DNA of 64,000 nt from Thalassovita sp. (GCA_029212905.1 JARGPB010000007.1:124001-188000); one strand, 5' to 3'; shown: positions 9,172 through 18,536, numbered from the stretch's first letter. A program made the numbers and translations. Notes: generated by a model not told the origin, from the sequence alone.

Positions 9172-9921
9172 ATGCCCGGCATCTTCAAGGCCATGCGTCA
9201 GGCCGCCTCTTTGGCGCGCTACAAGGCCGTGGTGAAACGGTTTGACGATCCTGTTGCCGCCTTGTCCTGCGCCTATTGGTGGGAAAAGGCGCCTTTGCGG
9301 ATGGAATTGCCTGTTGGCTCGCTGCGGATGCAGGGTGGGTTCACCTATGGGACGGGGCACCCTTTCGTGCAGGCATTGGCCACGGGCAAAGAGGCTCTTT
9401 CGGCATTTTATGCCGAGTTTACACCTGGGTCTTTGGGGCAGATGTACGGCTTGGGCGACGTGCCAGGCGCCGATTTGCCGCCCTATGTGTTGCCGTGGCG
9501 GATGGTGCTGAAGGACCGACCGCCGGGGGGCGAAAAGGGCCTGCCCGCCAGCCATGGGGTGGCGTTCTATGGTCCGTGCTCTGCACAGAAAGTCACGCTA
9601 GAGGCATTGCGCCTGTCTCGCATCACCGATGCGATCCGTAAATCCGGGTTTCAACCAGATAAGCACGGGGATATCGAGGGGCATTTCCTGACGGATGGCA
9701 CCCGTGCCTGCTTCTTTGTGATGGGGGGGAAACATCGCGCTGCGGCCTTGGCCTATCTAGGACAGACACATATTCCGGTTCGGCTGCGTCCTGGTCGGAT
9801 GGCGGTGATGGACACGCGCACGGCACAACATTGGCCGTTGGTGGCGGATGGTAGCCTGAGCCTGGAGACAGCCCGCGCGATCGCCGAAGTTTACCTGGCT
9901 GGGCGTTCGCCCGCGTCCTGA
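9172..9921 (+). CDS. ParB/sulfiredoxin-like domain protein of unknown function
   Basis: 249 residues with no clear catalytic family. The middle part (about residues 160-205), HGDIEGHFLTDGTRACFFVMGGKHRAAALAYLG, resembles the GxHRxxAA core of ParB-like nuclease folds, a fold also used for nucleotide binding outside chromosome partition. No helix-turn-helix is evident, so it is not a partition protein. The start at 9172 follows GAAAGGA. Its end overlaps the 3' end of the convergent polysaccharide pyruvyl transferase gene by 31 bases. A role linked to surface polysaccharide is possible from that neighbour, but this is only context. Confidence 0.7.
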   Translation: MPGIFKAMRQAASLARYKAVVKRFDDPVAALSCAYWWEKAPLRMELPVGSLRMQGGFTYGTGHPFVQALATGKEALSAFYAEFTPGSLGQMYGLGDVPGADLPPYVLPWRMVLKDRPPGGEKGLPASHGVAFYGPCSAQKVTLEALRLSRITDAIRKSGFQPDKHGDIEGHFLTDGTRACFFVMGGKHRAAALAYLGQTHIPVRLRPGRMAVMDTRTAQHWPLVADGSLSLETARAIAEVYLAGRSPAS

Positions 9922-10928
9922 TGGGCCCGCGCCAGATCCGCCAGATCAGAGAACAGCTGCAAGGACTCGGCTTGGGCCAAGGTGCGGAAAGCGCGGATTT
10001 TTGTCAGCTCTTCTGCTGTGAAATCAGCGGCTTGTGGCGGTGGTTGCAGCGCCTTAGGTCCGATGATCCGGTTCGTTTCCATTCCAGCGTCGCGCAGCAA
10101 CTGTTCGATCTTCGAGGCATTTGATGTCAGCGCTAGAAACGGTGTTTCCGTCAGCATCGACAGGCAAACCGCATGGAACCGCCCTGTGATATGTAGCTGG
10201 GCGGCACGGATCTCTGTCAGGTACTCTGCTTCGGTCTGGGGCATGTCAAATCGGGGCATCCGCACCATCCAGACCGCATTATACAGTCTGAACAATAGCC
10301 CCTTGGCGATGTGACCCAGCACCGGGATACGCCATATTGCACCGCGCAAAGTCTTGGTCGGGATGAACCGCGCGCCCGACAGACGACAGGCAGCCCGCGC
10401 CAGAACGCGGCGCTTGTCCAGCCGGACCGAGTCGCCCACGATCACACCTTTGCGCGCGGTTTGAGTGGCCTCGGACGGGGCGGAGAGAGACAGGTCCGGC
10501 AACCATCGCACGGGGCGGCCGCTATCAGCCTCCATCCGTTTGGCGCTGGCGCTGTCACGCGCCGCCAACAGTGAAAATTGTCCCAGATAGGCGCCCCAGT
10601 CTGCGGGGTTATCCTCGTATAAGGCGTTGATCAGCGCGGCAGGCGTGTCGCCGCGCATGGGATGGGTGGCCACACGCAGCAAGGTCTCTCCGGCAGGTTT
10701 GCCGTGATGCAACGTCCCCTCGCCATTGATGATGATCAGGTCGGCGCGTTGCATGGCCTGCACGAATTCAGGGTCGTTTTCCCAGTCATGCCGGGCCGGG
10801 CTGCGGGCGATGATCTGGATGCCCTGACTTTCCAACCCTTGCGTGAGCAAACGCATCACCCGCGCGCATCCATGATGGTAGCGCGTCGAGGTATCATTCA
10901 ATAGGACAGCGGTGGGTTGATTTGGCAT
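9891..10928 (-). CDS. Polysaccharide pyruvyl transferase family protein
   Basis: 345 residues. The N-terminus holds NDTSTRYHHGCARVMRLLTQGL and the middle ADLIIINGEGTLHHGKP; the C-terminal half holds HITGRFHAVCLSMLTETPFLAL. These match the GEG/N-terminal and GxRxH-A elements of the PS_pyruv_trans (WcaK/CsaB-like) family, which usually transfers pyruvate ketals to exopolysaccharides or wall polymers. The frame extends to 10988, but the ATG at 10926-10928 (MPNQPTAVLLND) starts right at the domain; the upstream residues are Pro/Arg-rich and unlike the family. The gene is 65 bases downstream of waaA on the same strand, consistent with an envelope role. The substrate is unknown. Confidence 0.82.
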   Translation of the reverse strand: MPNQPTAVLLNDTSTRYHHGCARVMRLLTQGLESQGIQIIARSPARHDWENDPEFVQAMQRADLIIINGEGTLHHGKPAGETLLRVATHPMRGDTPAALINALYEDNPADWGAYLGQFSLLAARDSASAKRMEADSGRPVRWLPDLSLSAPSEATQTARKGVIVGDSVRLDKRRVLARAACRLSGARFIPTKTLRGAIWRIPVLGHIAKGLLFRLYNAVWMVRMPRFDMPQTEAEYLTEIRAAQLHITGRFHAVCLSMLTETPFLALTSNASKIEQLLRDAGMETNRIIGPKALQPPPQAADFTAEELTKIRAFRTLAQAESLQLFSDLADLARAHQDAGERPAR

Positions 10929-10993
10929 GGGCCTTGGGTGCTTGGCAGGTTTCGGCGCGACCCTAGGGTGCCGGGCCGAAGGGGGCAAGAGGA

Positions 10994-12265
10994 TCAGGGC
11001 AGAACCGGCCCAAGATGGTCCAGGACCGCTTGTCTGATTTGCGCCTTTTCCGACATTACGCGCAGGCCCGAGGCTTGCATCCGGTCCAGTTGACCTGATC
11101 CAATCAACTGGATGACAGCTGCCCCTAAATCCGCCGCATCCCGGACGCAGATCGCCGCGCCGGACCGGTCCAACAGATCATAATCCCCCTGAAAATTGCG
11201 CACATTCGGACCATGAAGGACGGCAGTGCCCAACTGGGCGGGTTCGAACGGATTGTGTCCGCCGTGATCGGTAAACGATGCACCCATGAATGCCAGCGGT
11301 GCGAGGGTGAAAAACAGCCCCATCTCTCCCAGCGTATCCGCCAGATATACCTGTGCATCCTGATCAATGGGCTGCTGAGCAGAGCGGCTACTGTGCGAAA
11401 ATCCCGTCTGGGTTAGCAGGTTTGACACTTCGGGGCCGCGCTCTGGATGGCGGGGGATCAAGATCAGCAACAGGTCGGGTCTGTGATCAAGCGCAGCGCG
11501 ATGAGCCTGCAAAACCGGCTCTTCCTCGCCCGGATGAGTGGAGGCTGCCAGCCAGATTGGGCGCGTTTTGACCTGATCTGTCAGGGCGGCCAGCGCGTCC
11601 CGATCATGATCCAGAGGCGTCGACGCGGCCTTCAGGTCTCCGGTGACGGCGATGTGGTTCGGGTCCAGCCCCAGCGCCGTCAGTTGAGCGCCGGTTTCAG
11701 TGTCTTGCGCCGTTAGTCGGGTGAAGCAGGACATCAGATAGCCCATTGTTTTCGGGGCCTTGGCCCGGCTGGAAGAGGGGCGTGCGTTGATCAGCGTCAG
11801 GGGTATCGCGCGGCGGTGGGTTTCCAGAACCAGGCGGGGCCAGATGTCGCTTTCGACGAAACACGCAAGATCAGGGTGCCAGTGATCCAGAAAACCGCGC
11901 ACGGCATCAGGGGTATCGACGGGCATGAACTGGTGGATTGCGCCTTCTGGCAGGCGCTGCGCCGCCAACCGGGCCGAGGTTTGCGTCATCGTGGTGAACA
12001 AAAGCCGCGCGCCTGTTTTCCCGGCCATGTCTTGCGCCAAATCTAGAACTGATAGCAGTTCTCCGACCGAGGCTGCATGCAGCCATATCAGCTTGCCTTT
12101 GGGGCGCGGTTGCGTGGGCTGGCCCAGACGCTCTGACAGACGATCCGCGTCGCATCCCAGTGTGTCATGCGCCTTGCGCGCACGACGGGACAATAGCGCC
12201 GGGAACAACCGTGTCACGGTCAGATAAACGCGCAGGATCAAGGGCATGGGCCGCGTTTGGGCCAT
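10994..12265 (-). CDS. waaA: 3-deoxy-D-manno-octulosonic acid (Kdo) transferase
   Basis: 423-residue membrane-anchored GT30 glycosyltransferase that adds Kdo to the lipid A precursor at the inner membrane. Signatures seen: N-terminal anchor LILRVYLTVTRLFPALL, the acceptor-site motif WLHAASVGELLS with the conserved Glu, FVESDIWPRLVLE, LINARPSSSRA, the donor-site stretch WLAASTHPGEEE, IPRHPERG, and FMGASFTDHGGHNPFEPAQLG. The length is typical. The start at 12263-12265 lies two bases after the moaA stop; a second Met six residues in is an alternative start. Co-transcription with moaA is positional and need not imply a functional link. Confidence 0.95.
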   Translation of the reverse strand: MAQTRPMPLILRVYLTVTRLFPALLSRRARKAHDTLGCDADRLSERLGQPTQPRPKGKLIWLHAASVGELLSVLDLAQDMAGKTGARLLFTTMTQTSARLAAQRLPEGAIHQFMPVDTPDAVRGFLDHWHPDLACFVESDIWPRLVLETHRRAIPLTLINARPSSSRAKAPKTMGYLMSCFTRLTAQDTETGAQLTALGLDPNHIAVTGDLKAASTPLDHDRDALAALTDQVKTRPIWLAASTHPGEEEPVLQAHRAALDHRPDLLLILIPRHPERGPEVSNLLTQTGFSHSSRSAQQPIDQDAQVYLADTLGEMGLFFTLAPLAFMGASFTDHGGHNPFEPAQLGTAVLHGPNVRNFQGDYDLLDRSGAAICVRDAADLGAAVIQLIGSGQLDRMQASGLRVMSEKAQIRQAVLDHLGPVLP

Positions 12266-12267
12266 GG

Positions 12268-13275
12268 TCAGCCGCCGGTGTGGCTCATGTGGCGTGACAT
12301 CGTGCCGGCCACCTGCTGACGCGAATAATCGAAGTCATGCCCTTTGGGTTTGAGCCCGATTGCTGTACGAATGGCTGCCTCCAGCACCGAATTGTCATCG
12401 CTGTTTCCTCGCAGAGCGGGACGCAGGTCGGCCATATCCTCTTGACCCAGGCACATATACAGTTCGCCAGTGCAGGTCAGGCGCACACGATTGCAGCTTT
12501 CGCAGAAATTATGAGATAGCGGCGTGATAAAGCCGATTTTCTGGCCGGTTTCCTCAAGGCGAACATAGCGGGCAGGGCCGCCAGTGCGTTCCGGCAGATC
12601 CGTCAGGGTGTATTGTTCGGCCAGGCTGGCGCGAAGATCCTTGAGCGGCCAGTATTGATCCAGGCGATTTTCATTCCCGATGTCGCCCATGGGCATGACC
12701 TCGATGAACGTCAGGTCCATGTCGCGGGATTTGCACCATTCCACGATGGGGAACAGTTCGTCCTCGTTGAAAGCTTTTAGGGCGACGGCGTTGATTTTCA
12801 CGCGCAGCCCCGCTTTTTGGGCCGCGTCGATCCCTTCGAGCACCTGGGGCAGGCGTCCCCAACGCGTAATGTCAGCGAATTTGGTTTCGTCCAGCGTATC
12901 CAGGGAAATGTTCACCCGCCGCACCCCAGCCGCATAGAGATCGGTTGCAAACCGTTTGAGCTGAGAGCCGTTGGTGGTCAGTGTCAGCTCCTTCAGCGCG
13001 CCCGAGTCCAAATGACGCGACATGTTCTGAAAGAAGGTCATGATGCCGCGTCGCACCAAAGGCTCGCCGCCAGTAATGCGCAGCTTTTCGACGCCCATGC
13101 GAATAAAGGTGGAACAGGTGTGGTCCAGCTCCTCGAGGGTCAATAGCTCTTTCTTCGGTAGAAAGGTCATGTTCTCCGACATGCAATACACGCAGCGGAA
13201 ATCGCACCGGTCGGTGACGGAGACGCGAAGATAAGAAATCGCGCGATGGAATGGATCAATCAGAGGTGCTGTCAT
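12268..13275 (-). CDS. moaA: GTP 3',8-cyclase, molybdenum cofactor biosynthesis
   Basis: 335-residue radical SAM enzyme that, with MoaC, converts GTP toward cyclic pyranopterin monophosphate. The N-terminal cluster motif is C24-x3-C28-x2-C31 (RCDFRCVYC). GGEPLVRRG and the second cluster region FCESCNRVRLTCTGELYMCLG are present, and the protein ends in the conserved Gly-Gly tail (SHTGG) that MoaA needs for activity. The length is standard. The start lies 82 bases from the divergent lipoprotein gene, so the promoter for moaA-waaA probably lies there. No Moco-type riboswitch is visible in that short gap. Confidence 0.96.
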   Translation of the reverse strand: MTAPLIDPFHRAISYLRVSVTDRCDFRCVYCMSENMTFLPKKELLTLEELDHTCSTFIRMGVEKLRITGGEPLVRRGIMTFFQNMSRHLDSGALKELTLTTNGSQLKRFATDLYAAGVRRVNISLDTLDETKFADITRWGRLPQVLEGIDAAQKAGLRVKINAVALKAFNEDELFPIVEWCKSRDMDLTFIEVMPMGDIGNENRLDQYWPLKDLRASLAEQYTLTDLPERTGGPARYVRLEETGQKIGFITPLSHNFCESCNRVRLTCTGELYMCLGQEDMADLRPALRGNSDDNSVLEAAIRTAIGLKPKGHDFDYSRQQVAGTMSRHMSHTGG

Positions 13276-13357
13276 GAAGGGAAATTAGGGCTGCAACAGG
13301 GGATCGGCAAGGGCGGATATCATTGATCAAGCCCAAGAATGGTCGTAGCCTGCGCAT

Positions 13358-13795
13358 ATGAGAGTATATGTGATAGCAACGATTGCGATGATGGGCTTGG
13401 CCGGATGTACGCCGATGGAGAAGATCGGCATCGACTGGCCTCAGAAAAAGACCGACCAGTCTGAGCCGGTGGTGCAGGATGATCCGGGCATTGATACACC
13501 TGCCGTTGACGAAGACGTGGATCTACCCAAACCCGCCGAAGGTGTCGGGTTTCTGGGGGTGACTGTGGCCTCGCTTGGCGACCCCGCGAAAGAGGGATTC
13601 TGGATAGAAACGCCGCTTGTGACCTCTTCCGCGAAGGGACATGTCAGCTATGCCAAGTCAGGCCGCACGGTAAAGGTGGATCTAATCCCCATCGACGGCC
13701 CCGCAACAGCCGGAAGCCGCCTGTCCCTCAGCGCGATGCGCCTTCTGGATGCTCCGTTGGCGGGACTGCCCGAGGTAAAGGTCTACCGCGACTGA
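13358..13795 (+). CDS. Small predicted lipoprotein, unknown function
   Basis: 145 residues. The N-terminus MRVYVIATIAMMGLAGCTPME is a lipoprotein signal with the lipobox LAGC (Cys17). An acidic, Pro-rich linker (about residues 28-65) follows, then a compact domain starting GFLGVTVASLGDPAKEGFWIETPLV. That second part has the length and pattern of a small beta-rich domain, but I recognise no family. It is divergent from moaA and convergent with the AlkD-type gene. Expected location is anchored to the periplasmic face of a membrane. Confidence 0.75.
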   Translation: MRVYVIATIAMMGLAGCTPMEKIGIDWPQKKTDQSEPVVQDDPGIDTPAVDEDVDLPKPAEGVGFLGVTVASLGDPAKEGFWIETPLVTSSAKGHVSYAKSGRTVKVDLIPIDGPATAGSRLSLSAMRLLDAPLAGLPEVKVYRD

Positions 13796-13839
13796 GCTGC
13801 GGGTGTCTGGAGGTCAGCGGACAGTCTGAAAATCGCCGA

Positions 13840-14523
13840 TCAGAGCGACGGCAAGTATTTTGTCGCCTCTTTGCGCGCAAAAGGTTTCAGGCCTTCTCCG
13901 TTTCGTTCAAGGAAACGTTGGACGCGCGGGGCGTCATGTTTGGATAGGTCCCGCAGCCACCAGGCGATGGCCTTCTGAATGAACCAGTCATGATCATCCA
14001 CATAGGAGGCGCACCAGCCCAACACCCGGTCGCGGATTTCCAGATCCGTGGGTTTTGGGTTGTTTTGCTTGGTCCAGGGCAGGGTGATCACCAGCGCGGC
14101 GCGACGGCTCCACATGTGATCCGAGTGGGTCCAGTCCTCGACGTCGCTGACGCGGGTCGGATTGGACAAAAGACGTTTTTGCCCGGCCATGCAAACGTGA
14201 TCTGCAATCGCCCAGCTGTCGAATTGCGGCACCCAGGTCTGGATCAATATCCAAGCCTGCTCGTCATCTTTGATCCGCGCCTGTGTCAACAGCTTGGCGG
14301 CGGCAATACGGGCTTCGAAAATGTCGGTGTCCCACAGCGCGCGGGCCAGATCGACGCGCTGGGGCACAGTCAGAGTTTGGCGCCAGGTTTTCGTGATGTC
14401 GTTCAGGGCGGGGTTGGGAATGCCCAGAACCTCGCGCTTTTGCTTGTGATAGGCGCGCATACCTGCGGCGCGACCGGGTTCGATCAGGGCGCGCAGTTGC
14501 GTCAGGGCCTCGTCCAGAGTCAT
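13840..14523 (-). CDS. DNA alkylation repair protein, AlkD-like HEAT-repeat family
   Basis: 227-residue helical protein. Family features: AGMRAYHKQKREVLGIPNPALNDITKTWRQ near the N-terminus, FEARIAAAKLL, the segment DSWAIADHVC with the Asp-Trp pair, WSRRAALVITLPW, and the C-terminal DHDWFIQKAIAWWLRDLSKHDAPRV. These match AlkD-type DNA glycosylases, which excise bulky or charged alkylated bases without base flipping. The start ATG (14521-14523) overlaps the glmS stop in an ATGA arrangement; the longer upstream frame is just glmS read in another frame. It is the last gene of the glmU-glmS unit. Activity is inferred from family only. Confidence 0.85.
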   Translation of the reverse strand: MTLDEALTQLRALIEPGRAAGMRAYHKQKREVLGIPNPALNDITKTWRQTLTVPQRVDLARALWDTDIFEARIAAAKLLTQARIKDDEQAWILIQTWVPQFDSWAIADHVCMAGQKRLLSNPTRVSDVEDWTHSDHMWSRRAALVITLPWTKQNNPKPTDLEIRDRVLGWCASYVDDHDWFIQKAIAWWLRDLSKHDAPRVQRFLERNGEGLKPFARKEATKYLPSL

Positions 14524-16343
14524 TCTACGGTCACCGATTTGGCCAGGTTGCGCGGCTGGTCCACATCTGTGCCCTTGGCGACCGCAGTGTGATAGGCCAG
14601 CAATTGCGCGGGTACAGCATACAGGATGGGCGACAAAACCGGGTCGACCTGCGGCATGACGATGGTTTCCCAAGTGTCATTCGAGGCCTCGGCGGCGCCT
14701 GCGGCATCGGTGATCAGCAGTACTTTGCCCCCGCGCGCCAGCACTTCTTGCATGTTCGAAATGGACTTGTCGAACAGCCCATCGCGTGGCGCCATAACGA
14801 CCACCGGCAAGGTCTTATCAATCAGCGCGATAGGCCCGTGCTTAAGTTCGCCTGATGCATAAGCTTCGGCGTGTATATAGCTGATTTCTTTTAGTTTAAG
14901 TGCCCCTTCAAGGGCCAGCGGGTACATCAGGCCACGCCCCAAAAACAGCACATCTGACGCTTCTGCTAGCTTGAGCGCGGCGCGTTTTGTGGCCCCATTT
15001 TGATCCAGCGCCAGGTTCAAGGTGTTTGGCAAAGCACGGAGCTGAGACAACAGGTCGGACAGGCGTTCAGGGGTGATTGTGCCGCGTTGCTCGGCCGCCT
15101 TGAGGGCCAGCATCAGCAAGACGGTCAGTTGACAGGTGAAGGCCTTGGTCGAGGCGACGCCGATTTCCGTGCCCGCCAGGATGGGCAGCGCCAGGTTGCT
15201 TTCTCGCGCGATCGAGGATTCGGGAACATTGACCACAGAAACGATCTTGTCCGCCTTGTTCTTGCAGTAGCGCAATGCCGCCAGAGTGTCGGCTGTTTCC
15301 CCCGATTGACTAACGAACAGCGCCACGGTGCGCGGGGTTACGGGCGGTTCGCGATAGCGGAACTCCGAGGCGATATCGACTTCGACTGGCAATTGAGCCA
15401 GCTGTTCGAACCAGTATTTCGCGGTCAGGCAAGCGTAAAACGCGGTGCCACAAGCGACCATGGTCAGCCGATCAATCTGGGTAAAATCCAGCTCGGTTGA
15501 GGGTAGGGCGACCGAGTTGCCGTCGCCTGTCAGATAATGGCTGATAGCCTCTCCGATGACGCTCGGTTGTTCGGCGATTTCCTTGGCCATAAAGTGCTTG
15601 TGGCCACCCTTGTCGACGCGGGCGTTATCCAGTTCGATCCGGCGCATGTCGCGATTGGCCAACTGGTTGTTTTCATCCCGTATTTCCAAAGAGTTGCGGG
15701 TCAGGACGGCCCAATCCCCTTCTTCCAGATAGGTGATGCGGTCGGTCAGCGGTGCCAGGGCAATCGCGTCAGATCCGACATACATTTCGCCGTCTCCGTG
15801 ACCGATTGCCAGCGGGCTGCCTTTGCGGGCTGCGATCAGCAAGTCCTCTTCGCCGTCGAACAGAAAAGCCAGCGCAAAGGCCCCATGCAGGCGGCTGAGC
15901 GTCAGGCGGGCGGCTTCAACGGGGCCGTGCCCTTCGGCCATATAGGATTGCACCAACAGAGCGACGGTTTCGGTGTCCGTTTCCGTAACGAAATCCAGGC
16001 CTTTGGCGCTTAGCTCTGTCCGCAATTCGCGGAAGTTTTCGATAATACCGTTGTGCACGACGGCGACGGGGCCGGCGCGGTGTGGGTGCGCATTGGTCAC
16101 CGAGGGCGCACCATGTGTTGCCCAACGCGTGTGGCCAATGCCGGACTTGCCGGGAAGGGGGTCATGAACCAGAAGGTCGCTGAGATTAACCAGCTTGCCG
16201 ACCGCGCGGCGACGGTCCAATTGACCGGCGTTTATCGTCGCGATCCCAGCACTGTCATAGCCGCGATATTCCAGCCGTTTCAGGGCCTCGACCAAGATCG
16301 GAGCAACTTCGTGAGTCCCCAGGACCCCTACAATACCGCACAT
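14520..16343 (-). CDS. glmS: Glutamine-fructose-6-phosphate aminotransferase (isomerizing)
   Basis: 607-residue cytosolic enzyme making glucosamine-6-phosphate from fructose-6-phosphate and glutamine. The N-terminal glutaminase domain starts MCGIVGVLG, Cys2 becoming the N-terminal nucleophile after Met removal, with TRWATHG and ETDTE following. The C-terminal part has two SIS isomerase domains (CGTAFYA, SQSGETADTLAAL, LGRGLMYPLALEGALKLKEISYIHAEAY) and ends with the conserved NLAKSVTVE. The length matches the family. Its start shares one base with the glmU stop (TAATG). It forms a two-step amino-sugar pathway with glmU. Confidence 0.97.
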   Translation of the reverse strand: MCGIVGVLGTHEVAPILVEALKRLEYRGYDSAGIATINAGQLDRRRAVGKLVNLSDLLVHDPLPGKSGIGHTRWATHGAPSVTNAHPHRAGPVAVVHNGIIENFRELRTELSAKGLDFVTETDTETVALLVQSYMAEGHGPVEAARLTLSRLHGAFALAFLFDGEEDLLIAARKGSPLAIGHGDGEMYVGSDAIALAPLTDRITYLEEGDWAVLTRNSLEIRDENNQLANRDMRRIELDNARVDKGGHKHFMAKEIAEQPSVIGEAISHYLTGDGNSVALPSTELDFTQIDRLTMVACGTAFYACLTAKYWFEQLAQLPVEVDIASEFRYREPPVTPRTVALFVSQSGETADTLAALRYCKNKADKIVSVVNVPESSIARESNLALPILAGTEIGVASTKAFTCQLTVLLMLALKAAEQRGTITPERLSDLLSQLRALPNTLNLALDQNGATKRAALKLAEASDVLFLGRGLMYPLALEGALKLKEISYIHAEAYASGELKHGPIALIDKTLPVVVMAPRDGLFDKSISNMQEVLARGGKVLLITDAAGAAEASNDTWETIVMPQVDPVLSPILYAVPAQLLAYHTAVAKGTDVDQPRNLAKSVTVE

Positions 16344-17698
16344 TAACCTGCCCCTTTATCCCGCTTTTCTTTCTGTTTCTTTAGAATATCGAACAATTTT
16401 ACGGCCAGTCCCGGTTTGTTCACCTGTTTGGCGCGGGCGATGGCCAAGGCCTCGGCTGGGACGTCGGACGTGATGATAGACCCGCTGGCCGTCATCGCAT
16501 CTCGTCCGACTGTGACCGGGGCAACAAGCATTGTATTCGACCCGATAAAGGCCCGCGGGCCAATTTCTGTGTGGTGCTTCATCACGCCATCATAGTTACA
16601 CACGATCGTGCCGGCGCCAATATTGGCCGCTGCACCCACATGGGCATCGCCGACATAGCTGAGGTGATTGATCTTGGCGCCTTCGTCGATGATGGCGTTT
16701 TTGACCTCAACGAAGTTGCCGATGCGAACATCCTCGGCCAGTTCGGCGCCGGGACGCAGGCGGGCAAAGGGACCAACATTGGCGCGCTGGCTGATATGGC
16801 ACCCTTCAAAATGGCTGAAGGCACGAATGCGCGCATGGGATTCAACGGTGACTTCGGGGCCGAAAAACACGTTGGGTTCGATGATTGTGTCGCGCCCGAT
16901 CACGGTGTCATGCGACACGAATACGGTTTCCGGCGCGATGAGGGTAACACCGTCCTCCATCAGTTCGGCACGGGCGCGGGCCTGAAAGGCTGCTTCTGCG
17001 GCGGCAAGTTCCGCGCGTGAATTCACGCCCAGAGTTTCACTTTCGTCACAGACCACAGCAGTTGCGGACAGGCCACGCGCACGGGCCAGAGCGACAATAT
17101 CGGTCAGATAGTATTCGCCCGCAGCATTGTTGTTGCCCACATCGTCGATCAGTGAAAATAGCGTGTCCGAATTGGCGCAAACAACGCCAGAATTACAGAG
17201 GGTTATGGCGCGCTCTTTGTCCGTTGCATCTTTGAATTCGACGATGCGCTCCAGCGCGTCGCCGTTCATGACCAAGCGGCCATAGCGACCGGGGTCTGTG
17301 GCTTCGAAGCCCAGGATCACGACGTCATGATCCGCGCGGGCTTTGGTCATGGATTCCAGCGTTTCGGGGCGAATAAAAGGCGTGTCGCCATAGAGGACGA
17401 TGGCATCCCCGGCAAATCCCTCGAGTGCGGGACGGGCCTGTGCGACGGCGTGTGCCGTGCCTTTTTGCTCGGCTTGAAGCGCAAAGAGCGTATCCTCGTC
17501 CCAATCTCGGGCGGCTTTCTCGACCAGATCAGATCCGTGGCCGGTGACGATGACCGTGCGTTCCGGCGTCAAAGAGGCGCCGGACTTCATCGCGTGCACG
17601 ACCATGGGCGCACCGGCGATTTGGTGCAGAACCTTGGGCAGGTCCGAATTCATGCGGGTCCCCATTCCTGCCGCGAGGATGATCAGTGCGGTGCTCAT
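16343..17698 (-). CDS. glmU: Bifunctional UDP-GlcNAc pyrophosphorylase / glucosamine-1-phosphate acetyltransferase
   Basis: 451 residues. The N-terminal uridyltransferase domain has LAAGMGTRMNSDLPKVLHQIAG (nucleotide loop) and LYGDTPFI. From about residue 250 a left-handed beta-helix acetyltransferase domain follows, with hexapeptide repeats (VFFGPEVTVESHARIRAFSHFEGCHI), PFARLRPGAEL, NFVEVKNAIIDEGAKINHLSYVGDAHVGAAANIGAGTI and CNYDGVMKHHTEIG. It makes UDP-GlcNAc for peptidoglycan and lipid A. I chose the ATG at 17696-17698 over a farther upstream start because MSTALIILAAG is the usual N-terminus. First gene of the glmU-glmS-alkD unit; divergent from the phosphatase gene. Confidence 0.97.
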   Translation of the reverse strand: MSTALIILAAGMGTRMNSDLPKVLHQIAGAPMVVHAMKSGASLTPERTVIVTGHGSDLVEKAARDWDEDTLFALQAEQKGTAHAVAQARPALEGFAGDAIVLYGDTPFIRPETLESMTKARADHDVVILGFEATDPGRYGRLVMNGDALERIVEFKDATDKERAITLCNSGVVCANSDTLFSLIDDVGNNNAAGEYYLTDIVALARARGLSATAVVCDESETLGVNSRAELAAAEAAFQARARAELMEDGVTLIAPETVFVSHDTVIGRDTIIEPNVFFGPEVTVESHARIRAFSHFEGCHISQRANVGPFARLRPGAELAEDVRIGNFVEVKNAIIDEGAKINHLSYVGDAHVGAAANIGAGTIVCNYDGVMKHHTEIGPRAFIGSNTMLVAPVTVGRDAMTASGSIITSDVPAEALAIARAKQVNKPGLAVKLFDILKKQKEKRDKGAG

Positions 17699-17833
17699 GC
17701 CATGTCTCTTGTTGTTTTTGCCTTTGGGTCGTTTTATCCGCTTGGGGGCAGGGCGCAAGGCCGCAACGCTTCACTTGTGATTGCGGCATGTGACAAAGCT
17801 GCGCGAAAAGGCGCTGAACAGGGTGGGCAAGTG

Positions 17834-18514
17834 ATGAAAACGGTGATTTTCGATCTGGATGGGACGCTGGCCGATACCAGCGGCGATCTGATCGCGGCGG
17901 CGAATGCGTGTTTCCAGCAGATGGGGGAGGGTGATGTGCTGTCGGTGGAAACGGACGCAAGTACCGCGTTCCACGGGGGACGGGCCATGCTGAAACTGGG
18001 GCTGGAGCGGCTGAACCATGCACAAATCGAGGCCGAGATCGCGCGTTGGTATCCCGTCCTGCTGGAGTCTTACGGGGCGCAGATCGATAGGTACACCACG
18101 CTGTACCCTGGTGCGATGGAGGCTGTCGGTGCCCTGACAGATGCGGGGTATAAGGTGGGGATTTGCACGAACAAGCCTGAGGGTCTGGCCGAGACGCTGT
18201 TACAGCGGCTGGGTATTCGCAGGGCCTTTGGATCGATGATCGGGGCGGATACATTACTGGTGCGCAAACCGGATCCGGCGCCTTTGCGCGAGGCGGTGCT
18301 GCGCGCGGGCGGCGACCCGGCGCGTTCTGTGCTGATCGGCGATACGGTGACGGATCGCAAAACCGCCGCCGCGATGGGGGTGCCTTGCGTGCTGGTCACG
18401 TTCGGGCCGGATGGGCGCGCTGTCGAGGCGTTGCAGCCCGAAGCCCTGCTGGATCATTACTCAGAGCTGCCGGAGGTGGTCGCACGGTTGCTGGGCCGGG
18501 TTGACCTTGTTTGA
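17834..18514 (+). CDS. gph: HAD-family phosphatase, phosphoglycolate phosphatase-like
   Basis: 226-residue soluble HAD hydrolase. Motif I is DLDGTLADT right at the N-terminus with the nucleophile and acid/base Asp pair. Motif II is ICTNKP, with Lys further on in VRKPDPAP (motif III), and motif IV is IGDTVTDRKTAAAMG. The small cap domain fits phosphoglycolate phosphatases, which clear 2-phosphoglycolate, but close relatives act on other small phosphates. The start ATG at 17834 follows AGGGTGGG; an in-frame GTG sits immediately before it. The open frame upstream of 17834 overlaps glmU and is not coding. Confidence 0.85.
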   Translation: MKTVIFDLDGTLADTSGDLIAAANACFQQMGEGDVLSVETDASTAFHGGRAMLKLGLERLNHAQIEAEIARWYPVLLESYGAQIDRYTTLYPGAMEAVGALTDAGYKVGICTNKPEGLAETLLQRLGIRRAFGSMIGADTLLVRKPDPAPLREAVLRAGGDPARSVLIGDTVTDRKTAAAMGVPCVLVTFGPDGRAVEALQPEALLDHYSELPEVVARLLGRVDLV

Positions 18515-18536
18515 TCGCAGGGTCAGAACTTGAACC

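Noticed and set aside
13323..13330. TTGATCAA as an FNR-type box before moaA
   Set aside because: Lacks the 4-base spacer of TTGAT-N4-ATCAA; an 8-base palindrome is common by chance.
17327..17833. Upstream extension of the phosphatase frame
   Set aside because: Overlaps glmU on the other strand, and the HAD motif I belongs at the N-terminus, reached by the ATG at 17834.
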